Of a stretch of DNA of 58,394 bases, positions 36,265-45,036 are shown piece after piece (the first letter of the stretch is position 1; each line of letters opens with the position of its first letter). Made by a program: the position numbers and the translations under genes. The notes under the pieces were generated by a model. It worked only from the letters and a program-made list of their open reading frames with translations. It was not told the DNA's origin and made no database searches. Source of the DNA: Oscillatoria sp. SIO1A7 (GTDB lineage Bacteria; Cyanobacteriota; Cyanobacteriia; Cyanobacteriales; Laspinemataceae); NCBI GenBank assembly GCA_010672965.1, contig JAAHFN010000014.1, positions 64,574 through 122,967 of the forward strand, read 5' to 3'.

Positions 36265-38943
36265 ATGCGTTACTCCTTACCTGTTAAAACTCTATTTAAC
36301 ACTTTCCGTCAGCCGACGGGTTGGGCGATCTTGACCTCTTTGGGGATTCATGGAATAGTCGGGGTAAGCGTCGATAGTTTACCCATCTTGCCCAAAAAGG
36401 CAAAACAACCCACAATAGTCGGTCGGATAGAGCTAACCCCCGAACAACTAGGTATTGTAGAGGAGCCGCCCAGATCCAAGCTATCTCTACCAGCCCTGCC
36501 AAAAAAATTAACTACCGAACCTCTTAACGTCCCTTCCTCGCCGCCGGCAGAGACAGCAGAATCCTCTGTTACGACAATTCCTGAGAATCTAGATTCATTG
36601 CGACCCATAACTAACCCGGGTGCGATTATCAGCAAATCGATCTCTCAACCGGAAAACTCCACATCGATCGGGTCGTCTTCATTACCAATAAATAACAATT
36701 CTCGAACGCAGCCGCAGATAAGTCCAACGCAGATAAGTCCCAACCCCTGGTCGCCGCAGCCGCAGCCGCAGCCGCAGCCAATAAATAATAACCCCTGGTC
36801 GGCGCAGCCGCAGCCACAGACAAATCCCAATCCCTGGTCGGCGCAGCCGCAGCCACAGACAAATCCCAATCCCTGGTCGGCGCAGCCGCAGCCACAGACA
36901 AATCCCAATCCCTGGTCGGCGCAGCCGCAGCCGCAGGCAAATCCTAGCCCTTGGCGGCCGCAACCACAGCAGCCGATAAATAACAACCCTTGGCCGCCGC
37001 AGCCGCAGCAGCCGATAAATAACAACCCTTGGCCGCCGCAACCACAGCAGCCGATAAATAACAACCCTTGGCCGCCGCAACCACAGCAGCCGATAAATAA
37101 TAACTCTTGGCTGCCAAATAACTATCCTGGAACGGGCGATAACTATATTCATAACTCCGACGTTGACGGTGACTTGAATACGGCCGGTGGGCTAGCCAAT
37201 CCAAATGGCCGGGATGAATTGGCATATCGGCAAGAACCGCCACAATTTGAGATAAATGTCCCCGCACCAGCCCCAGAAAATTTTGGGCCCGATACACTAC
37301 CGGAGCGAGGGCAAGACCAAGGCATCAACGATCGCGTAGCGGTTTTGCTTGCAGATATTCGATCGAAAAAAGATCTCAAATATAGTTCTTCTCGCACCTC
37401 GAAACAATGGGCGACTATGAGGTTTGATTCCTGGTTCAACCATTCTAAAAAAGTTGCGGAAAAACTAGACCTAGCTCTGCCAAGTCCCGAAACGAAAAAT
37501 CTCGATTATCCCCCGGAAGCCTGCGACGTCGATCTCAAAGGAAATCAAACCGTTGCAGTGGCGGTGTTGATAGATCCTAAAGGTGAAATTGCTTACGGCC
37601 CTGAGGAGATTCAAAGTAGCGGTTATAGTCTGTTAAATCGGCTCGCCTTGGAATCTATTAAAGATTCTCAATTTGAAGCGACTGGGGAATACAAAGCTTA
37701 TTCCTATCGAATCAAGTTCAATCCGAATAGCAAAACTTGCTCTGGTTCTGAATTTGTCGAGCGAACGATACAATCGGGTTCGGAAGATCGTCTGCCTCCA
37801 GGGATAGTGGAGCCAGAAATAGAGGCATTGGACTCGCGAAAAAATCCCTATCTAGAAAGATTATTGAAAAAGCCAGGCTCGGGAGGTAACCCCGATTCGG
37901 GAACGACTGCGCCAGATGCTTATGGCGAGGGATATGACTCCGAATCAGATCTATTCAAAATAAACGAACCAGACTCCGGAGATAACCCCGATTCGGGAAC
38001 GACTGCGCCAGATGCTTATGGCGAGGGAGATGAATCTGAATCAGATCTATTCAAAATAGACGACGAACCAGACTCGGAAGATAATCCCGAGTCTGGGAAA
38101 TTAAAAATAGATGAAGCAGGCTCGGGAGATCGCCCCGATTCAGGAAGGACTGCTCCAGATGCTTTGGAGTCGGGAGATAACGACGATTTAGAGAGCTTCA
38201 AAAAAATAGAGGAACCAGACTCGGGAGATAATTCCGATTCAGAGACCTTGAAAACAAGGGAACCGGGTTCGGGAGAAAATCCCAATCCAGAGGTAACGGT
38301 GCCATATGCTCCGGGGGAGGCAAAAGATCCTGGTTTGGGAGAAGATTCTGCTCCAGCAATACCAGAGTCAGGAGTGGATGCTTCGGGGGAGGCAAAAGAT
38401 CCTGGTTTGGGAGAGGATTCTGCTCCAGCAATACCAGAGTCAGGAGTGGATGCTTCGGGGGAGGCAAAAGATCCTGGTTTGGGAGAGGATTCTGCTCCAG
38501 CAATACCAGAGTCAGGAGTAGATGCTTCTGATTTGGGAGAGAAATCGGCTCCAGCAAGACCAGAATCAGAAATAGAAGATTCTGGTTTAGGAGACGAGGA
38601 AGATCCTGAAGTAACGGCACCAGATGCCCCGGGCGAGGCAAAAGATCCTGGTTTGGCAGAAGATCTTGCTCCAGCAGTACCAGAATCAGAAGTAGAAGAT
38701 ACTGGTTTAGGAGATGAGGAAGCTCCCGAAGTAACGGCACCAGATGCCCCGGGCGAGGTAGAAGATATTGCTCCAGCAGTACCAGAATCAGAAGTAGAAG
38801 ATCCTGGTTTAGGAGATGAGGAAGCTCCCGAAGTCACGGCACCAGCGGCACCAGGTACTTCGATTTCGGCAGATGAGGAATCTCCACAGACACCAGGCCG
38901 GAGAGATGGTTTACCTGGGTTCTTAGATTCTGATTTTCCCTAA
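36265..38943 (+). CDS. TonB-like protein with long acidic repeat tail
   Basis: The 892-aa chain resembles a TonB energy transducer at its start. There is one N-terminal membrane segment with Ser25 and His29 in TSLGIHGIVG, the SxxxH spacing of TonB. A Pro/Gln/Asn-rich linker follows, made of 13-residue units (NPWSAQPQPQTNP, then NPWPPQPQQPINN; about 155-285), and then a TonB C-terminal-like domain (about 425-500: VAVAVLIDPKGEIAYGPEEI ... LNRLALESIKDSQFEATG). Unlike TonB it then continues for about 390 residues as acidic Asp/Glu/Gly/Ser/Pro repeats, including three copies of a 24-residue unit (GEAKDPGLGEDSAPAIPESG plus VDAS; DNA period 72 at about 38316-38530). It should span the inner membrane with its bulk in the periplasm. 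It faces a MotB-like/MotA-like pair convergently. Recognised role: none. Confidence 0.8.
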   Translation: MRYSLPVKTLFNTFRQPTGWAILTSLGIHGIVGVSVDSLPILPKKAKQPTIVGRIELTPEQLGIVEEPPRSKLSLPALPKKLTTEPLNVPSSPPAETAESSVTTIPENLDSLRPITNPGAIISKSISQPENSTSIGSSSLPINNNSRTQPQISPTQISPNPWSPQPQPQPQPINNNPWSAQPQPQTNPNPWSAQPQPQTNPNPWSAQPQPQTNPNPWSAQPQPQANPSPWRPQPQQPINNNPWPPQPQQPINNNPWPPQPQQPINNNPWPPQPQQPINNNSWLPNNYPGTGDNYIHNSDVDGDLNTAGGLANPNGRDELAYRQEPPQFEINVPAPAPENFGPDTLPERGQDQGINDRVAVLLADIRSKKDLKYSSSRTSKQWATMRFDSWFNHSKKVAEKLDLALPSPETKNLDYPPEACDVDLKGNQTVAVAVLIDPKGEIAYGPEEIQSSGYSLLNRLALESIKDSQFEATGEYKAYSYRIKFNPNSKTCSGSEFVERTIQSGSEDRLPPGIVEPEIEALDSRKNPYLERLLKKPGSGGNPDSGTTAPDAYGEGYDSESDLFKINEPDSGDNPDSGTTAPDAYGEGDESESDLFKIDDEPDSEDNPESGKLKIDEAGSGDRPDSGRTAPDALESGDNDDLESFKKIEEPDSGDNSDSETLKTREPGSGENPNPEVTVPYAPGEAKDPGLGEDSAPAIPESGVDASGEAKDPGLGEDSAPAIPESGVDASGEAKDPGLGEDSAPAIPESGVDASDLGEKSAPARPESEIEDSGLGDEEDPEVTAPDAPGEAKDPGLAEDLAPAVPESEVEDTGLGDEEAPEVTAPDAPGEVEDIAPAVPESEVEDPGLGDEEAPEVTAPAAPGTSISADEESPQTPGRRDGLPGFLDSDFP

Positions 38944-39263
38944 GCTTGGAGGGGATAGCCGCTTGCGACTTGCGGCGCTAAAGGTTTGCTGAGGGTTGCG
39001 ATCGCCATCTAATCTAAAATGACCCAGAACAAAGTCAGAAACCCGGTTGCTTTAATTAAATTAAAGCAACCGTGTTTCTCATAGATTACGAACCCGTTTT
39101 AAATTAAATTAAATTATATCAAATCCGCGTAGTTGTTCTATAAATCCCGTAGGGGCGGTGCCCCCGGGAGCGCCCCGGCCGCTTCAGACCAACCGGGGCG
39201 CTCCCGGGGGCGCTCCCGGGGGCACCGCCCCTACAAACTGTGACTGTTTAACCGGATTTGATA
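38944..39263. other. Convergent intergenic region with hairpin and MITE
   Basis: It lies between the stops of the TonB-like and MotB-like genes. It holds the hairpin at 39045-39071 and the second MITE family 2 copy, and no gene. Confidence 0.6.
39045..39071. terminator. Probable bidirectional terminator hairpin
   Basis: GGTTGCTTTAATT (39045-39057) pairs exactly with 39059-39071, a single A between the arms. Flanking AAACCC/GTGTTT adds partial pairing. Its position between convergent genes suits a shared terminator. Confidence 0.55.
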
Positions 39264-39266
39264 TTA
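39116..39266. mobile_element. MITE family 2 copy with GC-rich internal palindromes
   Basis: The ends ATATCAAATCCG and TTAACCGGATTTGATAT match the copy at 33719. Between them lie GTAGGGGCGGTGCCCCCGGG and the inverted GC-rich blocks CCGGGAGCGCCCCGG / CCGGGGCGCTCCCGG. The right end reaches the last codons of the MotB-like gene. Confidence 0.8.
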
Positions 39267-40115
39267 CTCCACATTAGTGACCTTACCCAGACGGGTGAAG
39301 CGAATTTCGATTCGCCGCCGCTTGGCATCGGGATTGCGATCGCTTCCGGCCAATCCTCCTGTAGGCAAGACTAGCTGAGCTGCAGAATAAGGACGAAATT
39401 CTAAACCTTTGAGGCGATTCTCTTTTTTTTGGATATCTTGCAATATTTGTACGACAGCTAGCGATCGCATCAATCCCAAATCGGCATTCGACCCAGGGGC
39501 GAGGTTGCCTACCGGAGTCTGACCGGCGGCTACATTTTCCAGATTGCGATCGAGATTGCTGCCTCCATTGTTTGGCTGGCCGTCGGTATGGCCGATTATC
39601 TCCACTACATCAATTTTGTATTGAGAGGCATTAGCTTCTATTTCAGGAACTAAGCGATCGCTAACGTAAGTCTCCAAAGCGTTCGGTAACTGGGCGCTCC
39701 CCGACTGAAACTGATATTCGCCAGTATCTTGAATTACAATAATCGGCGGAGCCTTGGGGGTTTTTATCTCCTCATCCAGCTTAACTTGTAGATTTTGGTT
39801 CTGACTGGCTAATCCTTGGTTTTGTGCGGTCAGTCTTTGATTGTCTTGTTCCAAGCTCGAAACCGTACCTTCCAATAGCAGCATCTCTCGCTCGGCACTT
39901 TCGGAGCGAGAGCGTTCTTCGGCCAGTTCTTTTCTTAATGTTTCTTCCGTTGCTCGCAAACTGGTAATGGAAACCAAAGGTTTTACGATCGCCAGCAACA
40001 ACAGGAAGCTGATAATCATAAAGGAATTGGACATTAAGTCTGCAAATGCTGGCCAGACATTAAAATCTTGTTCTAATCGATCTACTTGCCGCAATCGCGA
40101 TCGCATTGTCACCAC
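39264..40115 (-). CDS. MotB/OmpA-like motor subunit (ZorB-type)
   Basis: The 283-aa protein has a short cytoplasmic start and one membrane helix (about 21-46, VWPAFADLMSNSFMIISFLL) with Asp26 at the place of the ion-carrying aspartate of MotB/ZorB stators. A coiled-coil stretch (about 53-115) follows, and then an OmpA/MotB peptidoglycan-binding domain (about 125-280) with FQSGSAQLPNALETYV, VVEIIGHTDGQP and DAKRRRIEIRF. It would form the periplasmic anchor of a proton- or sodium-driven complex with the MotA-like protein encoded upstream (40482-41990, same strand). The 366-nt gap between them is filled by repeats, so they may still be co-transcribed. Flagellar MotB is unlikely, as I see no flagellar genes here. 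Confidence 0.85.
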   Translation of the reverse strand: MVTMRSRLRQVDRLEQDFNVWPAFADLMSNSFMIISFLLLLAIVKPLVSITSLRATEETLRKELAEERSRSESAEREMLLLEGTVSSLEQDNQRLTAQNQGLASQNQNLQVKLDEEIKTPKAPPIIVIQDTGEYQFQSGSAQLPNALETYVSDRLVPEIEANASQYKIDVVEIIGHTDGQPNNGGSNLDRNLENVAAGQTPVGNLAPGSNADLGLMRSLAVVQILQDIQKKENRLKGLEFRPYSAAQLVLPTGGLAGSDRNPDAKRRRIEIRFTRLGKVTNVE

Positions 40116-40139
40116 CTACCTATAGATTTTAATTACCCG

Positions 40140-40200
40140 TTATAGCTTTCAGCAGTCAGCTTTCAGCAGTCAGCTTTCAGCAGTCAGCTTTCAGCAAAAG
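40140..40200. repeat. AGCAGTCAGCTTTC tandem repeat
   Basis: A 14-bp unit (AGCAGTCAGCTTTC) is repeated about four times between the MotB-like and MotA-like genes. Related CTGACTGC blocks occur near 7810, 22860, 28165, 35030 and 40440. Confidence 0.8.
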
Positions 40201-40279
40201 TCCTGCCGTTTTATCAATAGAGCGTTTTGATTCCTCTCCTAACCTTAATCCGTAGTGCTATAAATGCTATAAATTACTA

Positions 40280-40368
40280 CAGGACTTACGCAAATTGCCA
40301 GCTCGAACTACATTTAGCGTAGGGTGCGCATTGCGCACCTAACATATAGGGGCTATGCGTAAGTCCTG
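40280..40368. mobile_element. MITE family 1 copy (GGACTTACGCA ends)
   Basis: AGGACTTACGCA (from 40281) and TGCGTAAGTCCT (to about 40367) are inverted ends. The interior has a GGGTGCGCATTGCGCACC palindrome. It sits between the two motor genes. Confidence 0.85.
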
Positions 40369-40481
40369 TACCAGTTAAATTACCAATTGCTATACCCAAG
40401 CAATCCCCAATCAAAAAACAAGCGGCAATACTTATACTAAAAGCTGACTGCTCAGAGGCTGACTGCTATACACCAGTTTTT

Positions 40482-41990
40482 TTAGGGGTCTGAGTCTTGG
40501 TCTTTGTCGTCTAAACCTTGAACTAATTTAGCTAGCTGGGATTGGACGGCGTTTAAGTCTTGGTTCAGTCGGTCGATCTGGGCTGACATGGCTGGGTCTT
40601 CCTTGCTAGCAGAGCCACTGGGCTGATTGACTGCCGCCACCAAGCGATCGCCGATGTTCTGAATACCCACTGTCACGTCTTCTGTATGCTCTCTGAGGGC
40701 ATCTACTAATTTCGACAGCTCCGCATGGATATTAATCAAGCGATCGGCTCGCGCATCCAGTCGCTTCTGGAGTAAGTCTAGAGTTCGCAGCACCGAACTA
40801 AAAATATTCGCCCCTTGCTGGAGCTGGGTCACTATGTCAGCAATAGATTCTTGATTGGAGCGATTTAAGCTCAGCACTTCCGCCGACTGTTGATTCAAAC
40901 TGTTTACTTCTTTGGTCAGTTGCTCCATCTCCTGCCCAGAGCCTTGTATCGTAGCGATCGCCTGGGTCATTGCCTGAGTAGATTCACTCAAAACCGACGC
41001 CGAAACCGAGAGTTCTTTTTGGCTATTCGTTAAATGCTCTGCCACGCCGGATAGCTTATGGGCGAATTGGCTGCTCTCGATTATATTGGCCGATTCTCGA
41101 AACACCGTCGCTCCGGACTTCATGGCATTGGCAGATTCCATAAATCGGTTATATACCTGAGTAGCCAAGTGATTTGCTTGCAGGTTTCCCTCGGTGATTT
41201 TTTGTACTTTATCTCCCAGAGAGGATTCCACCGCATCGTTCATTCCAGTCAATACTTGAGAACTCATGCGATCGAAAAAAGTTTCAATCCGGTCAACTGC
41301 TCTATCGATAGGAGCGCGATAGCCCAACCCGGGCATATAGATATTATCCACATAATCTTCTAAAGCCGAGATTAGCTGCGCTTTAGCTACGCTGGTGTTT
41401 TGCAGCAAATTAACTACGGTCAGCAATGCACTACAAGCTACGGCGGTTAAACTGCTAACAAAAGCAACTCCCATTCCTTGTATGGGAGTCTGGACTTGAT
41501 TCACCAAATCGTCTATGTTGCCAACTCCAAACTCATTAATTGTCTGGCTTAGCTCCGTAAGATTAATTGTAATTCCCACAAAAGTCCCCAGGAGACCCAA
41601 AGCGAGCAGGAGGTTCGGGAACCAACGGCACAAGTAGTCTCGCCACTCTGTTGCCGATAAATATTGATGATAAACTTGGTCTATTAATGCTGCGGTGTTA
41701 ATCTTGTCTAAGTTGGCGATCGCTTCCTGCAATCTTCTTTCTATTTCCTTAACAATCTTAGGAGTCGTACCTCGACTGTCATTGTGGATCAGTCTCTTAA
41801 CCCGATTGCTGACCGATGCCAAATATTGATACACCGCCACCCGCAAGATTATAGTAATTAAAGTCAGGAAGAGCAGGATACCGATAAAAATTAACAGGTA
41901 AGGAGGGACTATATCGACCCACTTGTCGAATGGTTCTATTATGGCAGGTACGAAAACCGCCCCTATTAACGTTCTTATAGGCTGGTTCAT
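40482..41990 (-). CDS. MotA/TolQ/ExbB-like channel with long tail (ZorA-type)
   Basis: The 502-aa protein has three main membrane segments (about 27-52, 124-146, 170-197), the last two forming the MotA/ExbB proton-channel core (WFPNLLLALGLLGTFVGITI and MGVAFVSSLTAVACSALLTV). A long, helical, mostly coiled-coil cytoplasmic tail follows (about 230-500) with MCP/apolipoprotein-like heptads. A MotA core with a long helical tail plus an OmpA-type partner is the layout of ZorA/ZorB of Zorya defence systems and of other stator-like motors. ZorC, ZorD or ZorE genes are not visible nearby, so a complete Zorya system is not supported. It probably forms a complex with the MotB-like protein downstream. 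An ExbB role with the TonB-like neighbour is an alternative. Confidence 0.85.
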   Translation of the reverse strand: MNQPIRTLIGAVFVPAIIEPFDKWVDIVPPYLLIFIGILLFLTLITIILRVAVYQYLASVSNRVKRLIHNDSRGTTPKIVKEIERRLQEAIANLDKINTAALIDQVYHQYLSATEWRDYLCRWFPNLLLALGLLGTFVGITINLTELSQTINEFGVGNIDDLVNQVQTPIQGMGVAFVSSLTAVACSALLTVVNLLQNTSVAKAQLISALEDYVDNIYMPGLGYRAPIDRAVDRIETFFDRMSSQVLTGMNDAVESSLGDKVQKITEGNLQANHLATQVYNRFMESANAMKSGATVFRESANIIESSQFAHKLSGVAEHLTNSQKELSVSASVLSESTQAMTQAIATIQGSGQEMEQLTKEVNSLNQQSAEVLSLNRSNQESIADIVTQLQQGANIFSSVLRTLDLLQKRLDARADRLINIHAELSKLVDALREHTEDVTVGIQNIGDRLVAAVNQPSGSASKEDPAMSAQIDRLNQDLNAVQSQLAKLVQGLDDKDQDSDP

Positions 41991-42066
41991 GGGGGTAAAT
42001 TTATAAATTTACTTAGGGATTAGTCTGGGGGATTATATAGCCTGGGCTAGCTTAACTATATTTTAT

Positions 42067-42152
42067 AGGACTTACAAGCTGGTGCTACTTGTATGATGCG
42101 CGGCGCGCACCACAAGCTACATATAGAATGCGACTCTATATGCGTAAGTCCT
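42067..42152. mobile_element. MITE family 1 copy
   Basis: Ends AGGACTTACAAGC and TATGCGTAAGTCCT, with a GCGCGGCGCGC-like interior. It is just upstream of the MotA-like gene. Confidence 0.7.
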
Positions 42153-42262
42153 GTTTCACTATATTTCACTATATATAGCAGCAATCCTAAATCCTAAAAT
42201 CTTTTAGGAAAGGCGTCCCTCTCTTTATGGCTTCCCTAAACCCCAAACCCCACAGCCTATTG

Positions 42263-42856
42263 CTAATCTAACTCCCGCCTTCCTTCGAGGGCTCGCGCCA
42301 GGGTCACCTCGTCAGCATATTCCAAGTCGCCACCCATCGGCAAACCAAAGGCAATGCGCGTTACCCGCGTGAAAGGTCTGAGCAATTTTCCTACATAAAG
42401 GGTTGTAGTCTCGCCCTCAACACTGGGGCTAATGGCCAGAATCACTTCCTTAATTTCTTGCTGGCTTGCCCGTCGCACCAAGGGTTGAACGGTGAGTTGC
42501 TCTGGCCCAATGCCATCCATCGGCGAAATTACTCCACCTAAAATATGATATTGACCTCGATATTCGCGAGTTTTTTCCAGAGCGATCGCATCTCGGGATT
42601 CGGCCACAACACAAATCGTACTTTTATCGCGATTTGGGTTGCGACAAATATCGCAGACTGGCTCTGCAGATAGATGGAAGCATATCCGACAAAGGCCGAC
42701 CTGTTCCTTGGCCTCCATTAACGCCTGCGCTAGAGCTTGAACCTCTGCTTCCGGTCGCTTGATAATATGTAAGGCCAATCTTTGGGCGGTTTTGGGGCCA
42801 ACTCCAGGTAAGCGTTGCAACTGCTCGATTAGACGAGCAAGGGGACGAGTATAAAT
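42263..42856 (-). CDS. recR: Recombination protein RecR, apparent ATT start
   Basis: RecR acts with RecO and RecF to load RecA on gapped DNA. The protein shows the helix-hairpin-helix [20 protein letters not shown], the four-Cys zinc motif ([16 protein letters not shown]), the Toprim region ([16 protein letters not shown] ... [16 protein letters not shown]) and a C-terminal Walker-B-like end. The family begins [18 protein letters not shown]. Here the frame reads [18 protein letters not shown] with an ATT codon at 42856-42854, exactly where Met is expected. A consensus AAGGAGG (42869-42863) lies 6 nt before it, and a TAG closes the frame upstream with no ATG/GTG/TTG in between. I therefore set the start at ATT (197 aa, normal RecR length). 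An internal TTG would remove 12 conserved residues. Confidence 0.93.
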   Translation of the reverse strand: MYTRPLARLIEQLQRLPGVGPKTAQRLALHIIKRPEAEVQALAQALMEAKEQVGLCRICFHLSAEPVCDICRNPNRDKSTICVVAESRDAIALEKTREYRGQYHILGGVISPMDGIGPEQLTVQPLVRRASQQEIKEVILAISPSVEGETTTLYVGKLLRPFTRVTRIAFGLPMGGDLEYADEVTLARALEGRRELD

Positions 42857-42904
42857 GGCGAGCCTCCTTATAGAGCGCTAAACCACAAATTCCAGTATAG
42901 TCGC

Positions 42905-43260
42905 CCAAGGGGGATTTGGGCATTGGGCATCGGGCATTGGGCATTGGGCATCGGGCATCGGGCATTGGGCATCGGGCATTGGGCTAGGGTGTGGGGTGTG
43001 GGGTGCTCTTGTGTAGGGAAACTTCATGCTATTTCCCGACCGCTATCGAGGGCTCGAAAGTCTTACAGGGAGGGAGGTTTCGGGATTAAGAGAGCGCTCC
43101 CTTGTCCCATATGTCACACCCGAGAGTGAAAAAGCCTCAAAATCAACACCATAGCATTGGGCCGCAACTATCGAGCCTTTCCCGAAGGGTAAACTGAAAG
43201 CTTTTTTGCCCAATGCCCAATGCCCAATGCCCAATGCCCAATGCCCAATGCCCAATTCCC
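42905..43260. repeat. GGGCATTGGGCATC decamer repeats and family R copy 3
   Basis: GGGCATTGGGCATCGGGCAT units (42917-42985) and their reverse complement (43208-43255) flank a same-strand copy of repeat family R (about 42990-43150: GTAGGGAAACTTCATGCTAT ... GAAAAAGCCTCAAAATCAAC). The two decamer tracts are therefore inverted around it. No gene is seen. Confidence 0.8.
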
Positions 43261-43266
43261 AATTCC

Positions 43267-45036
43267 CTATTTATTCTTAAATCCAATATTGTCGCTGACC
43301 CTAACATGAGAAGAGGCGATTATGCTACCGCTATTGTTGCCTCGGTTATTTTCGATCGCGTTACCGCTACCTCCGGCACTGGCTTTTACTTCAATGCTGC
43401 CATTGACGGTATTGTTTTCGATGCGCGAGTTATATATAGAATAAGAAGCGGCATTGGTGTCGGCTACTACAAAAATTAGAGAAGTATTGGTGATATTAGA
43501 TAGCAATCTATTTTCAGCGATCGCCAAGTCATTAATATCTCTAACTTTATACAAGCCTATATAAGAATTGCCCTCATTGCCGATAATCCTAGCTCCTTTC
43601 ACTATCGTGCCGCCACAGCATTCCTGAGCGAGAATACCTTCCCCATCCGTACTCAAATAATCAGAATCCATAATTTGATGGCGGTACGCTTGATACTGAT
43701 TGCCTTCAATGCGCACATTCCAGCCCGACCAATCTATAGCGCGATTCTCGAAGGTCGCTGCCCCGCGAGGCTCTTTCAAACCAGTCGGATGAGCCCAAGC
43801 TTGTTTGCCAGACTTATCTTTAATCTGATTATCTTGGATTATCAGTCCATCTCCGGAGGCATGGATGCCTACTCTCATAGTGTGATAAACCCAGTTATCC
43901 CGAATTGTAATTCCTTTGCGGAATAGTCCCGGTTCCGTCGCGGGGGTTGCCGCCAGTTGAAATCCCCCCGGTTTCGAGCGATTGACCGCAATACCATAAT
44001 GATCCGTGTAGCTAAAGGGGACTTTCCAGCCTTCCTTATAAGTAAGAATAGATTTGCCATCCACTGACTTGACTCTATAGCCCGGTTGCTGGTAACTATC
44101 GGTCGTAGCATCGTTGAGGCGATTGTTGGCGATTAAAATATTTTCCAGAGCATTGACCTTAATATTGGTAGCAAATCTATAGCTGTATCGCAGCCAAGGT
44201 TGCTGGAAAGATAGATCGGGAACTTTCGGGTCTGGCTCTGCCACGTTGTTGCTGCGAATCCCAAATATTACTAAATTTTTTCTAACTCCGCTATCTGGGT
44301 CGCCGACTATAGAAATAGCCGCTCGATTGATATCCAGATTGACGAGACCGAGATTGCTGTCTTCGTTCGGCGAGGCAGTGAGGATTTTTTTAAAAGCTGT
44401 ATTATTGGGAGTGCCGCTTTGCGATCGCCTAGGTTCGTATTTGGGAAAGACTAACTTAGACGGCGGGGCGTAGCCGTTAGATTTCGCATCGGCGACTGAG
44501 GGAGTATCTCCCCGGAGGACAACGCCATTTTTTAGATAAATGCTATCGCCAAATTTATAAGTTCCCGCCGGAAAATAGACTGTGCCGCCACCAGCGATCG
44601 CCGCTGCATCTCGGGCAGCGTTAAATTGCTCCACCATTGTTGCGCCTTGGAAGTCTTTAATGTTATAGACGCAGTTCCAGCGAATTTGATTAGTCCAAGC
44701 ATAAGCATTGCTACCGTAGCGATCGGCTATGGGATTATCAGTCGGCCCGCCGCTAGGACTGCCGCAATTGCTGGATTTTTGTTGGCGTTTTTCTGGGCTA
44801 GCAGGGGGAAAATTTTGTTCTCTAGATTGAGAGCCAGAATAGCCAGAGGCAACTGATGAGGAACTGGATGTTGCGACTGTCTCCGGTTCGGCTGAGTCTA
44901 AAGCGGCATTACTACTGTAGAGAGATAAGGTATAAATGCCACTAATCAGACAAACGACAAAACCGGCAAGAGAAACAATTTGCCAAAACCGTCGCCACTT
45001 CCGGCTTAAGCTTTTTATTTTTCTTTTAATGCCCAT
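43267..45036 (-). CDS. Membrane-anchored pectate-lyase-fold (beta-helix) protein
   Basis: The 589-aa protein has a basic cytoplasmic start and one membrane helix (about 18-40, [20 protein letters not shown]), then a Ser-rich linker. A right-handed beta-helix of the Pectate_lyase_3 type follows, beginning near residue 125 ([40 protein letters not shown]) with many N-rich rungs ([29 protein letters not shown]). Such proteins bind or degrade polysaccharides, including exopolysaccharide or sheath material; no catalytic residues can be identified here. It is expected to face the periplasm. It is flanked by repeats and probably monocistronic. Confidence 0.82.
   Translation of the reverse strand: MGIKRKIKSLSRKWRRFWQIVSLAGFVVCLISGIYTLSLYSSNAALDSAEPETVATSSSSSVASGYSGSQSREQNFPPASPEKRQQKSSNCGSPSGGPTDNPIADRYGSNAYAWTNQIRWNCVYNIKDFQGATMVEQFNAARDAAAIAGGGTVYFPAGTYKFGDSIYLKNGVVLRGDTPSVADAKSNGYAPPSKLVFPKYEPRRSQSGTPNNTAFKKILTASPNEDSNLGLVNLDINRAAISIVGDPDSGVRKNLVIFGIRSNNVAEPDPKVPDLSFQQPWLRYSYRFATNIKVNALENILIANNRLNDATTDSYQQPGYRVKSVDGKSILTYKEGWKVPFSYTDHYGIAVNRSKPGGFQLAATPATEPGLFRKGITIRDNWVYHTMRVGIHASGDGLIIQDNQIKDKSGKQAWAHPTGLKEPRGAATFENRAIDWSGWNVRIEGNQYQAYRHQIMDSDYLSTDGEGILAQECCGGTIVKGARIIGNEGNSYIGLYKVRDINDLAIAENRLLSNITNTSLIFVVADTNAASYSIYNSRIENNTVNGSIEVKASAGGSGNAIENNRGNNSGSIIASSHVRVSDNIGFKNK

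Noticed and set aside
38016-38837. 273-aa minus-strand reading frame
   Set aside because: It is the antisense of the acidic repeats of the TonB-like gene; repeats of period 72 keep several frames open. The same applies to frames at 36645-37152 and 38198-38740.
39264-41990. Complete Zorya defence system
   Set aside because: Only the ZorA/ZorB-like pair is visible; no ZorC, ZorD or ZorE-type gene lies on either side (recR, TonB-like protein).
42263-42820. RecR starting at the internal TTG
   Set aside because: This would remove 12 conserved N-terminal residues, and the consensus ribosome site belongs to the ATT codon upstream.
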